From NCBI GenBank assembly GCA_035566895.1, contig DATMQA010000069.1:1-64000 (forward strand): a DNA stretch of 64,000 bases. The letters are read 5' to 3'. Positions 16,226 to 23,416 of the stretch are shown piece after piece. The number at the start of each line of letters is the position of its first letter. Position 1 is the stretch's first letter. The position numbers and the translations under genes are program-made. The notes under the pieces are model-generated. The model saw only the letters and a program-made list of their open reading frames with translations, was not told the origin of the DNA and ran no database searches. This stretch comes from DATMQA01 sp035566895 (GTDB lineage Bacteria > Verrucomicrobiota > Verrucomicrobiia > Limisphaerales > UBA8199).

Positions 16226-16291
16226 AGATTTTGCTTTCCTGGTTTACATTCGCCTCATCGTTCCAGGTTTGCAACAGTTGTCTGAGTTGAA

Positions 16292-17242
16292 TTACGGTAA
16301 ATCAGGTCCTCCTTGCAGCATCGCCGCGATAGTGCCCAGCGCGTTTCCTTCGAGCCGGTTATTGACGTAAACGAAGGTTTTTCGTTTTGGTCCGGCTGCC
16401 TTTCCCTCAGCAATCAAGGTTCTGCCGGCCGTGCGCGCTTCCGGATTTTGTTCTTTGAGGCGGTCGTAAGGTTCGAAGGACTCGACCGCCGCCTGGTATT
16501 TGCGGCCCGGTTTGAGCAGGAAGCGCGCGGCCATCAAATCTGCATTGGTGCGGCTGCCGGGCAGCGCCATCTGCTCGCTCACCGGAGGCATCGCCTCCCA
16601 GGAATTGAATACATGCGTCACCTGATGACGCGCCAGGCATTCAAAGTATTGCGGCTTGAGCCAGGCCCGATTTCTTATTTCGACCCCATACGGCCAGTCT
16701 TTCGGGAGCTGACCAAGGAATTTGTCCAAATCCGCAACGAACTCCCTTCCGTATTCGTAGTCGTTTTGCCAGAACCGGGAAAACTCGAACATCAGCAGGC
16801 CCACATTCGGGCGAATAGCCTCGCAGGGTCGCAGGAATCCTTTCGCGAACATTTCGGCATTGAGGAAATTTTCATTCGCCTTCCCCGCCAACACGCCAAA
16901 CCGCTCGAGATTCGGGAACTTTTTTATGGTGATGGCGTCCGTCACTTTGAAGCCGAAGAGAAAATCCTCGGGCACATGGTTGGCCATGCCCTCCAGATAT
17001 TGCCGGCTGGGAAAAGTGTAGTAGGCCGCATCCACGCAGACGGTTTTAAAGACCTCGGCATACTCAGAAAGACAATCCCGCTTGAACCGACTCTCGGCAA
17101 ACTTCCCCCGCCACTCATAACGCGCGGGCTCGTAGAGCATCCCGCACCAGCCCTTGTATTTCCAGGAGGACGTCCCGACGAACACGCCCTGGACCGCCAG
17201 GTCCGCTAGCTGGTGCTTCAACTCGTCACGGCTGAACTGCAC
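16292..17242 (-). CDS. DUF72 domain protein
   Basis: This 316-residue protein begins with a GTG start and the diagnostic FVGTSSWKYKGWCGMLYEP of DUF72 (about residues 20-38). It continues with the typical ...YAEVFKTVCVDAAYYTFPS, DFLFGFKVTDAITIKKFPN and LGQLPKDWPYGVEIRNRAW segments. DUF72 has a TIM-barrel-like fold; its activity is not established. It is longer than many members (~240-280) owing to a C-terminal extension with KRKTFVYVNNRLEGNALGTI, which completes the barrel. It stands alone next to the Mug gene and no partner suggests a substrate. Confidence 0.88.
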   Translation of the reverse strand: MQFSRDELKHQLADLAVQGVFVGTSSWKYKGWCGMLYEPARYEWRGKFAESRFKRDCLSEYAEVFKTVCVDAAYYTFPSRQYLEGMANHVPEDFLFGFKVTDAITIKKFPNLERFGVLAGKANENFLNAEMFAKGFLRPCEAIRPNVGLLMFEFSRFWQNDYEYGREFVADLDKFLGQLPKDWPYGVEIRNRAWLKPQYFECLARHQVTHVFNSWEAMPPVSEQMALPGSRTNADLMAARFLLKPGRKYQAAVESFEPYDRLKEQNPEARTAGRTLIAEGKAAGPKRKTFVYVNNRLEGNALGTIAAMLQGGPDLP

Positions 17243-17334
17243 GACACATAATTAGGCGAAAGGAGCTGGAACGCAAACCCCACGGCCGCAGCGAACCCTT
17301 AAGGTTTGGTGCCCCCGAATCCGCCTGTATTCGG

Positions 17335-17922
17335 CTAATCGTGGTTTAATTTCAGCCGGAACTCGCGAAAAACCTTCGCCAAAGCCTGCGGAGTGAAATG
17401 CGCGTTGAGCCCGCTGGGGTTGGGGAGCACCCAAACCAAAGCGTCTCCTATTCTCTCTAACTGCCGACCGACCGCGGCGGTGCGGCGGTCATAGGCCAGC
17501 CGGTAAGCGCTGACGCCCAGAACCGCGACCGCCCACGGCCTGTGCCGCCTGACCTTTTTCTCAAAAGCCCGGCCACCCGCCACGAGTTCTTCCGGGGTGA
17601 GTTCGCCCGAACCAAGCGTGGCCCGCTCGACCAGGTTGGTGATGCCGTACCTGAATCGCAGCAGTTCGCCCTCTTCCTCGGGGCGGAGCAAACGGTCGGT
17701 AAACCCCGAGGCAAAAAGCGCCGGCCAGAAGCGATTACCCGGCCGCGCAAAGTGATGGCCGGCCCAGGCCGAATACAGCCCCGGGTTGATCCCGCAGAAG
17801 AGGATGTGCAGGCGGGACGCGAGCACATCCGGCACAGTACGGTTCACTGCGGCAAGCAACTCTGCTTTGCTCGGCCCACGGCCGGGCACCTTGGAGGTGT
17901 TACGTTTGCTTGGAGCGGTCAT
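17335..17922 (-). CDS. mug: G/U mismatch-specific uracil-DNA glycosylase (Mug/TDG)
   Basis: This protein of about 195 residues removes uracil or thymine opposite G, and related damaged bases, from DNA. The first active-site motif is LHILFCGINPGLYSAWAGHH (GINPG; Asn is the key residue of the Mug family), followed by HFARPGNRFWPAL. The second motif is WVLPNPSGLNAHFT (NPSG). Both are intact, so it should be active. The frame is open 20 codons upstream, but that part (LLFLCCSIRRRVRVF) does not belong to the family; ATG at 17922 gives a normal N-terminus. The gene is convergent with none and divergent from the RNB gene 127 bp away. Confidence 0.92.
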   Translation of the reverse strand: MTAPSKRNTSKVPGRGPSKAELLAAVNRTVPDVLASRLHILFCGINPGLYSAWAGHHFARPGNRFWPALFASGFTDRLLRPEEEGELLRFRYGITNLVERATLGSGELTPEELVAGGRAFEKKVRRHRPWAVAVLGVSAYRLAYDRRTAAVGRQLERIGDALVWVLPNPSGLNAHFTPQALAKVFREFRLKLNHD

Positions 17923-18049
17923 CCGATGAAAAACTCGCACCCTCCTTCTGATTGAACAACACAGAAACAAAAGAGAAAGCACGAGCCCGCCTCCACATTT
18001 TTGGCGGTCGGTTGTTGCCAGAAACGCCCGATCAAGCCAGCATAGCCTG

Positions 18050-19510
18050 ATGCCACTAACCCTTAGCGAGCTGAAACAACGAGCGAACCGCGCCGTTTCG
18101 GAAGCAGGATTTCACCCCGGGTTTCCACCGGACGTGCTTCGGGAGGTCAGCAGCGCGAAGCCAGCCGGGCCACTTGCCTCGTCGACGGAGGCTCGCGACC
18201 TGCGGTCGCTGCTGTGGTCCTCGATTGACAACGACGAATCCCGCGACTTGGACCAGGTCGAATATGTGGAGAAATCTCCCGATGGCACGATTCGGCTGCT
18301 GGTCGGAATCGCCGACGTCGATTCCTCCGTGACAAAGGGCTCGGCGATTGACCGCCGGGCCGCAGCCGAGAGCACCTCGGTTTACACCGGAGTCGAAACT
18401 TTTCCCATGCTGCCGCCGGAACTGTCCACGGAGCGGACTTCGCTGCTGCAGGAGCAAGACCGCCTGGTCCTCATTACCGAAGTGCGCATCGTACCGTCAG
18501 GCGAAGCCGAGTATCATGAGGTGTATCCCGCGTGGCTGAGGAATGCGGCGAAATTGGCCTACAGCACAACGGGCGCCTGGCTGGAAGGGGGCGCACCCGT
18601 ACCCTCCGCCATCTCCAAGGCGCCGGGCATGGAAGCCCAACTTCGGCTGCAGCAGGAGACTTCCGAAAAGCTCCGGGGTGTTCGCAAGCAACACGGGGCG
18701 CTTGCCTTCAATTCAGTCGAGGCTACGCCGGTCCTTGAAAACGGAGAAGTCAAGGCCCTGGCCGTCCGGCAGCATAATCCCGCTGAGGACATCATTGAGA
18801 GCTTCATGGTGGCCGCGAACGTCGCCATAGCGAAGTACCTGCGCGACCATCAAAGAGTTTCGATTCGGCGGGTGGTAAAAACTCCTCAGCGTTGGGACCG
18901 GATTCAAGCCGTCGCTGAGCAGCACGGCACCAAACTCCCCGATACTCCTGACCCGCGCGCTTTGTCTAATTTCCTCGCGGCCCGGCAAGCGGCCGATCCG
19001 CTTCATTTTCCCGACCTCTCGCTCGCTATCGTTAAATTGCTCGGCCCCGGCGAATATGTCGTGGAGGCTCCAGGCACAGAAAAGGAAGGCCACTTTGGTT
19101 TGGCCGTAACCGATTACACGCACTCGACCGCGCCCAACCGCCGCTATGCGGACCTCATCACGCAGCGCCTGCTCAAGGCCGCTGCCGCGGACGGTGCCTC
19201 GCCGTACTCGCCGGCCGAACTGGCCTTGATCGCTGCCCACTGCACCGACCGGGAGGACGCCGCGCGGAAGGTCGAGCGGTTGATGCGCAAGGTCGTCGCC
19301 GCCAGCCTGCTCAGCCAGCGGGTCGGCGAGGTTTTCGATGGCATTGTGACCGGCGCTTCGCAGAAGGGAACCTACGTCCGCCTGCTTGCCTTCCCCGCCG
19401 AGGGCCGGCTCATTCGTGGCACGCAGGGTATCGATGTCGGCGACAAACTCCGGGTGCGCCTAGCCTCGGTCGAGGTGGACAAAGGCTTCATCGACTTCGA
19501 AAGGGGATAG
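18050..19510 (+). CDS. RNB-domain ribonuclease (RNase II/R type)
   Basis: This 486-residue 3'-5' exoribonuclease-like protein has the RNB catalytic start SSIDNDESRDLDQVEYVE (about residues 61-78), with the metal-binding Asp cluster. Downstream signature segments are HFGLAVTDYTHSTAPNRRYADLITQRLL, with the invariant Arg pair and Asp. The C-terminus (EVFDGIVTGASQKGTYVRLL... to GDKLRVRL) resembles a single S1-like beta domain. Compared with E. coli RNase R (~810) it lacks the N-terminal cold-shock domains and is also shorter than RNase II (~640), so it may represent a compact RNase. Catalytic residues appear present. It is a plus-strand gene between DNA repair genes. Confidence 0.88.
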   Translation: MPLTLSELKQRANRAVSEAGFHPGFPPDVLREVSSAKPAGPLASSTEARDLRSLLWSSIDNDESRDLDQVEYVEKSPDGTIRLLVGIADVDSSVTKGSAIDRRAAAESTSVYTGVETFPMLPPELSTERTSLLQEQDRLVLITEVRIVPSGEAEYHEVYPAWLRNAAKLAYSTTGAWLEGGAPVPSAISKAPGMEAQLRLQQETSEKLRGVRKQHGALAFNSVEATPVLENGEVKALAVRQHNPAEDIIESFMVAANVAIAKYLRDHQRVSIRRVVKTPQRWDRIQAVAEQHGTKLPDTPDPRALSNFLAARQAADPLHFPDLSLAIVKLLGPGEYVVEAPGTEKEGHFGLAVTDYTHSTAPNRRYADLITQRLLKAAAADGASPYSPAELALIAAHCTDREDAARKVERLMRKVVAASLLSQRVGEVFDGIVTGASQKGTYVRLLAFPAEGRLIRGTQGIDVGDKLRVRLASVEVDKGFIDFERG

Positions 19511-19540
19511 GGACCCTGTTTTAAAATGGCGCTCCAGCCA

Positions 19541-19614
19541 GTAGCCGCCGAGGTTACGAGGCGGATCTTGGGAGCAATTCATAGCGCCATCCGCCTCGTT
19601 ACCTCGGCGGCTAC
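19541..19614. repeat. 25-bp inverted repeat between convergent genes
   Basis: GTAGCCGCCGAGGTTACGAG... (19541-19565) pairs with 19590-19614 at 24 of 25 positions around a 24-nt loop. It sits between the RNB gene (ends 19510) and tag; the right arm overlaps the tag stop codon (19611-19613). It may act as a two-way terminator, though no T-run is attached, or be another dispersed palindrome. Confidence 0.8.
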
Positions 19615-20198
19615 TTGCCGTAACGAAAACAATCGGTCGTGTGGTCGTTGACCATGCCAACGGCCTGCATGAAGGCGTAACAAATGGTCGAACCGACGAA
19701 GTTGAAACCGCGTTTCTTCAGATCCTTGCTCATGGCGTCGGATTCCGGCGTCCGGGCGGGAATTTCTTTCAGCGATTTCCAGCGGTTGCGAATGGGTTGT
19801 CCGCCGACGAACTGCCAGAGGTACTTCGAGAGACTGCCGAATTCCTTTTGCACGTTGAGCACCGCCTTGGCATTTCGCACCGCCGACTCGAGCTTGAGCC
19901 GATTGCGCACGATGCCGGGATCGGCTAGCAGCTTCTGAATCTTGCGTGCATCGTATCGGGCAACTCTGCGCGGGTCGAAATTATCAAACGCCCGCCGGTA
20001 ATTTTCACGCTTCTTGAGAATGGTAATCCAGCTCAGCCCAGCCTGAGCGCCTTCGAGGATGAGAAACTCAAACAGCAGCCGGTCATCATGCACAGGCCTT
20101 CCCCATTCGTGGTCGTGATAAGCGATGTAAAGGTCGCCGTTCGCCCACGCGCAACGTGTGACGGACGAATGCTGGTCGCTTTCTACCGGGCAGGTCAT
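19611..20198 (-). CDS. tag: DNA-3-methyladenine glycosylase I
   Basis: This 195-residue protein excises 3-methyladenine from DNA. Family features are CAWANGDLYIAYHDHEWGRP near the N-terminus, where the first Cys and the HD residues belong to the zinc-binding/HhH set, LFEFLILEGAQAGLSWITIL (the Glu lies in the base pocket), the HhH region LLADPGIVRNRLKLESAVRNA, and the C-terminal VGSTICYAFMQAVGMVNDH. The HhH and pocket residues appear intact, as do the Zn ligands (CxxH form). Length is normal. Its stop codon lies within a palindrome shared with the convergent RNB gene. Confidence 0.93.
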   Translation of the reverse strand: MTCPVESDQHSSVTRCAWANGDLYIAYHDHEWGRPVHDDRLLFEFLILEGAQAGLSWITILKKRENYRRAFDNFDPRRVARYDARKIQKLLADPGIVRNRLKLESAVRNAKAVLNVQKEFGSLSKYLWQFVGGQPIRNRWKSLKEIPARTPESDAMSKDLKKRGFNFVGSTICYAFMQAVGMVNDHTTDCFRYGK

Positions 20199-20242
20199 TT
20201 TGCTTCCTTACTCGGCCCGGATGAATTTCAGAGAGCGCAGAT

Positions 20243-21829
20243 TCATCGCCCGCCATCAGGAAGGAGAGCTTGTGCCGGCATAGTGAAGGAGATGTTCGTC
20301 AGTTCGGTGCCGGTGATCTTGAGCGCCGCAGTGAACTCGGATATTTTTTGCTCCGGGAGCGTGACGACCAAAGCGTCGGCAGTCTGCTTCCAATCCACTT
20401 TGCCCTTATAACCGAGCAAGCGGACGGCCGCAAGGTTATTGACGTTCTGGCCCGGAGGCTTGGCGAGGGAACGGACGATGAGCCGGCGGTCGTCGGGCCA
20501 GCCAAGCGCAATGGCGTAGAGGGTTGCTCCCTTGGTGGTGAACCGAATTTCCTTCGCGTCGTATTTAAAGTCCTCTTTGAAGTGACCGCCCTTCACCTTG
20601 ACTGCACTCTCCCCGTAGACCAGCCAGGGCCGCGAGCCGAAGATGGCTTCGGCGTGGATGGCGTTCCAGTCGGCAAGTTGGCTGAGCATAGTTTCGACAT
20701 CGGGGTCGAGCGAGCCGTCCGGGCGTTGGACGACGTTGAGCAGAAGGTTGCCGTTTTTGCTGACGTTATCGACGAGCATATGGATGACCCAGCGCACGGG
20801 CTGGAACTTCCAGTTGCGGTTGTAGAACCAGTCGCCGATCGAGGTGTCGGTTTGCCACGGATAGGGGTCAATTTTGGGCATGATGCCGCGTTCGAGGTCC
20901 TCAATCCAGCGGCCCGAGGACTTCTGCTTGCAGGTGTAAATCACCTCGGCTTTTCCATGGTGACGTGCCGCGTCCTGGTTATAGAGATGGGCGATCATGC
21001 TCAGGCCAACCTCGTTTGCAAACGGAACACCGCCGTCGGTGTAGAGCAGGTCGGGGTGATAGTTATCCACGACTTCTTTGATCGAGTTGTACCATTCCTG
21101 GTGCCACTTGGGATTCTTGCTGTACCAACCGGTGTCGCCGGGTTCCGCCGGGAAGTGATAGAGATCCCAGTAGTTGGAATTGGCACCGTCGTAAGGAACC
21201 CCGGCCTTGGGGCCGGTTTTGTCCGAGCGATGGCTGCTCTGAAACCAGGTGAAGCTGGCGCCGAGGTGTTCTGAAACCCCGAACCGCAGGCCGTATTTCC
21301 GCGCCGCCTTCTGCCATTCGCCGACGACGTCGCGTTTCGGCCCCATGTTCGCGGCATTCCACCGATGGAGCTTCGAGTTCCAGAGGAAAAAGTTGTCATG
21401 ATGCGACCCCATGCTGACAAAATACTTCGCGCCGGCTTTCTGGTATAGCTGCATGAGCCGGTCCGGGTCCCACTTCTCGGCCTTCCACAGCGGAATGATG
21501 TCCTTATACCCGAACTCGGAAGGATGGCCGTAGTGGTTGGTGTGATAGGTATAGTGCTTGTTACCGGGTTCGTACATGCCGCGGGCGTACCAGTCGCCGT
21601 CCATCGGCACAGCCTGTGGCCCCCAATGGGCCCAGATGCCGAATTTGGCGTCGCGGAACCACTCGGGGCAGGAGTAGTTCGTGAGCGATTCCATCGTCGG
21701 CTGAAACGGGCCGGGGGCGATGGGGAGGTTGAGCTGCGCGGTGGGCTTCGTTTCCTGTGCGCCGACGGCCAGGACAATCGAACCGGCCACCAGTGCGGGC
21801 AGGCTCATCTTTAGTGGGGCGATGTTCAT
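20243..21829 (-). CDS. Secreted alpha-L-fucosidase (GH29)
   Basis: This 528-residue protein has a signal peptide (MNIAPLKMSLPALVAGSIVL... with AVGAQE) and the GH29 start EWFRDAKFGIWAHWGPQAVP (about residues 58-76). Other family segments are AKYFVSMGSHHDNFFLWNS, where the H-H-D-N pattern contacts fucose, and DLLYTDGGVPF, in which Asp is the usual nucleophile. The catalytic barrel ends near GNLLLNVVQRPDGSLD, followed by a C-terminal beta-sandwich. It should release terminal alpha-linked L-fucose from glycans, probably in the periplasm or outside the cell. The secreted large glycosidases downstream fit polysaccharide use. The acid/base residue cannot be placed from sequence alone. Confidence 0.92.
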   Translation of the reverse strand: MNIAPLKMSLPALVAGSIVLAVGAQETKPTAQLNLPIAPGPFQPTMESLTNYSCPEWFRDAKFGIWAHWGPQAVPMDGDWYARGMYEPGNKHYTYHTNHYGHPSEFGYKDIIPLWKAEKWDPDRLMQLYQKAGAKYFVSMGSHHDNFFLWNSKLHRWNAANMGPKRDVVGEWQKAARKYGLRFGVSEHLGASFTWFQSSHRSDKTGPKAGVPYDGANSNYWDLYHFPAEPGDTGWYSKNPKWHQEWYNSIKEVVDNYHPDLLYTDGGVPFANEVGLSMIAHLYNQDAARHHGKAEVIYTCKQKSSGRWIEDLERGIMPKIDPYPWQTDTSIGDWFYNRNWKFQPVRWVIHMLVDNVSKNGNLLLNVVQRPDGSLDPDVETMLSQLADWNAIHAEAIFGSRPWLVYGESAVKVKGGHFKEDFKYDAKEIRFTTKGATLYAIALGWPDDRRLIVRSLAKPPGQNVNNLAAVRLLGYKGKVDWKQTADALVVTLPEQKISEFTAALKITGTELTNISFTMPAQALLPDGGR

Positions 21830-22028
21830 AACTTGATACTGGTTAAGGGCGTCAAAATGGCCAAACCAGGAGACTTTACGATGCCAAATAAAGACCGCGA
21901 AGCTGCAAAAGGGAAGCGAAAAGGGGGTCGCCCGCCGGGTGGCGTGACGCAGCCTTCCATGGCCAACTGTCCCCTGCCGCAGGCTAGTTTTGCCAATAGA
22001 GAATTTCCCCAGAGTCGCGAGTCATGAT

Positions 22029-22595
22029 ATGCTGGGCCAAATGACGTTCACTGCCATGCTGCTAGTTGGCGGGGAATCGCGCCGCATGGGGACCGACAAA
22101 GCGACGCTGATGGTTGCCGGCGAGCGGCTCTGGCAAAGGCAATTGCGCCTGCTTCGCGAACTGGAACCGCAACGATTGTGGGTTTCGGCCCGCACTCGCC
22201 CCGCCTGGTGCCCTGGGGAAATTGAGGTGGTGCTGGATGAACAGCCCTCGCGCGGCCCACTCAGCGGCATCGCGGCTGCGTTGTCGCGTTTGCAAACTTC
22301 GCACTTGTTCGCGCTGGCGATTGATATGCCACAAATGACCGGAGGGCACGTGAAGAAGCTTTTGGGTTTGCTCGAACCGGGTTGCGGGGTTGTTCCGGTG
22401 AACGGAGAATTGTTTGAGCCTTTGTGCGCGGTATATCCTTGCGAAGCATCGGTTATTGCCAGTCACGCCCTGGGGCAAGGCCAGTTATCCCTGCAGCAGC
22501 TTGTCCGGATTTTACGAGAGAAGAATTGCATAAAAAGGTATTGCGTGGCGGACGAGGAACAATGTCTTTATCATAACGCGAACGCACCCGCTTGA
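22029..22595 (+). CDS. mobA: Molybdenum cofactor guanylyltransferase (MobA-like)
   Basis: This protein of about 188 residues is a nucleotidyltransferase that adds GMP to molybdopterin. The signature TAMLLVGGESRRMGTDKATL (GGxSRRMGxDK) binds GTP. The middle SRGPLSGIAAAL and LFALAIDMPQMT (a conserved Asp for metal) match the family. The start could be ATG 22029 or 22041. The C-terminus is short but complete. It lies downstream of a divergent fucosidase gene and just ahead of a PAP2 gene; no other molybdenum cofactor genes are in the window. Note that ActB in this window is a complex iron-sulfur molybdoenzyme-like protein, but ActB proteins are usually thought not to carry the cofactor, so a link is not implied. 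Confidence 0.85.
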   Translation: MLGQMTFTAMLLVGGESRRMGTDKATLMVAGERLWQRQLRLLRELEPQRLWVSARTRPAWCPGEIEVVLDEQPSRGPLSGIAAALSRLQTSHLFALAIDMPQMTGGHVKKLLGLLEPGCGVVPVNGELFEPLCAVYPCEASVIASHALGQGQLSLQQLVRILREKNCIKRYCVADEEQCLYHNANAPA

Positions 22596-22659
22596 AGACC
22601 AGGGTGGACCCCCGAAGGCAGCTATCCGTTTCGACGACAAAGGAAACTACGACCTCCAC

Positions 22660-23385
22660 ATGAAACAGTTTCTTTCGACCCTGCCTCGTAACATCATCGC
22701 CTGTTTCGAGGGCCGGCTGATCATTTGGCACGTAATTGCTATCCTTCTCACTTTCATCCTCGTTGCGTCGGGTTTCGACTGGCGCTATTTCGCCTCGACG
22801 CGCGAGCCGAGCCTTCGTTCCTGGATGTTTCCGGCCGTCCAGATCGGCGGACTCTTGCCCATAGTCTTGCCGCTTTTCCTGTTTGCGCTCGGCAGCATCA
22901 GCACAAGCGCCAAGACCACACTGGCCGGGTGGGCTGTTGGGCAGGCGGAACTCATCGGCTCTCTGGTCTCCTCGGCATACAAGGCGGTTACCGGCCGCGC
23001 CCATCCCACGCGCGGCGTCGGCGCAGATCTGAGCCATCTTTTTCACTTCGGCTTCCTGCGCGGCGGGGTCTTCTGGGGGTGGCCGTCGTCTCATACCACC
23101 ATCGCATTCGCAATGGCGGCGACAACACTCACGCTCTTTCCGAAACGGAAGTGGGTGGGGTATGTAGCGATCGCCTACGCGCTCTATGTCGGAGTCGGCG
23201 TCTCGATGACCATCCATTGGTTCTCGGATTTCGCAGCCGGAGCGATCATCGGAACGGTCATTGGTGTGGTGGTGGGGAAGAGCTTTTTGCTCAGTTGCGT
23301 CAACGACGTCAATGGGCAAATTTGTCCGGCCAATGCGAGCGCTGTCCTGGGCGCGCAACGCAATGGTGGCGAGGATTTGCCTTGA
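22660..23385 (+). CDS. PAP2-family membrane phosphatase
   Basis: This 241-residue integral membrane protein probably dephosphorylates lipid pyrophosphates or phosphatidate outside the inner membrane. About five or six hydrophobic helices are visible. The three PAP2 motifs are seen: SSAYKAVTGRAHP (KxxxxxxRxP-like; here R-A-H-P), WPSSHTTIAF (PSxH) and SMTIHWFSDFAAG, where the usual Arg is replaced by Met-Thr-Ile but His and Asp remain. The loss of the SRxxxxxH arginine is a small departure and could alter activity. A strong ribosome site is not clear. It is preceded by mobA and followed after 31 bp by the large glycosidase-like gene. Confidence 0.82.
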   Translation: MKQFLSTLPRNIIACFEGRLIIWHVIAILLTFILVASGFDWRYFASTREPSLRSWMFPAVQIGGLLPIVLPLFLFALGSISTSAKTTLAGWAVGQAELIGSLVSSAYKAVTGRAHPTRGVGADLSHLFHFGFLRGGVFWGWPSSHTTIAFAMAATTLTLFPKRKWVGYVAIAYALYVGVGVSMTIHWFSDFAAGAIIGTVIGVVVGKSFLLSCVNDVNGQICPANASAVLGAQRNGGEDLP

Positions 23386-23416
23386 AATTCTTTGATGGGC
23401 AGTTACGGACAACAGC

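Noticed and set aside
21833..22027. Small plus-strand frame (KDREAAKGKRKGGRPPGG)
   Set aside because: TTG start, low-complexity basic sequence, no ribosome site; overlaps the mobA leader.
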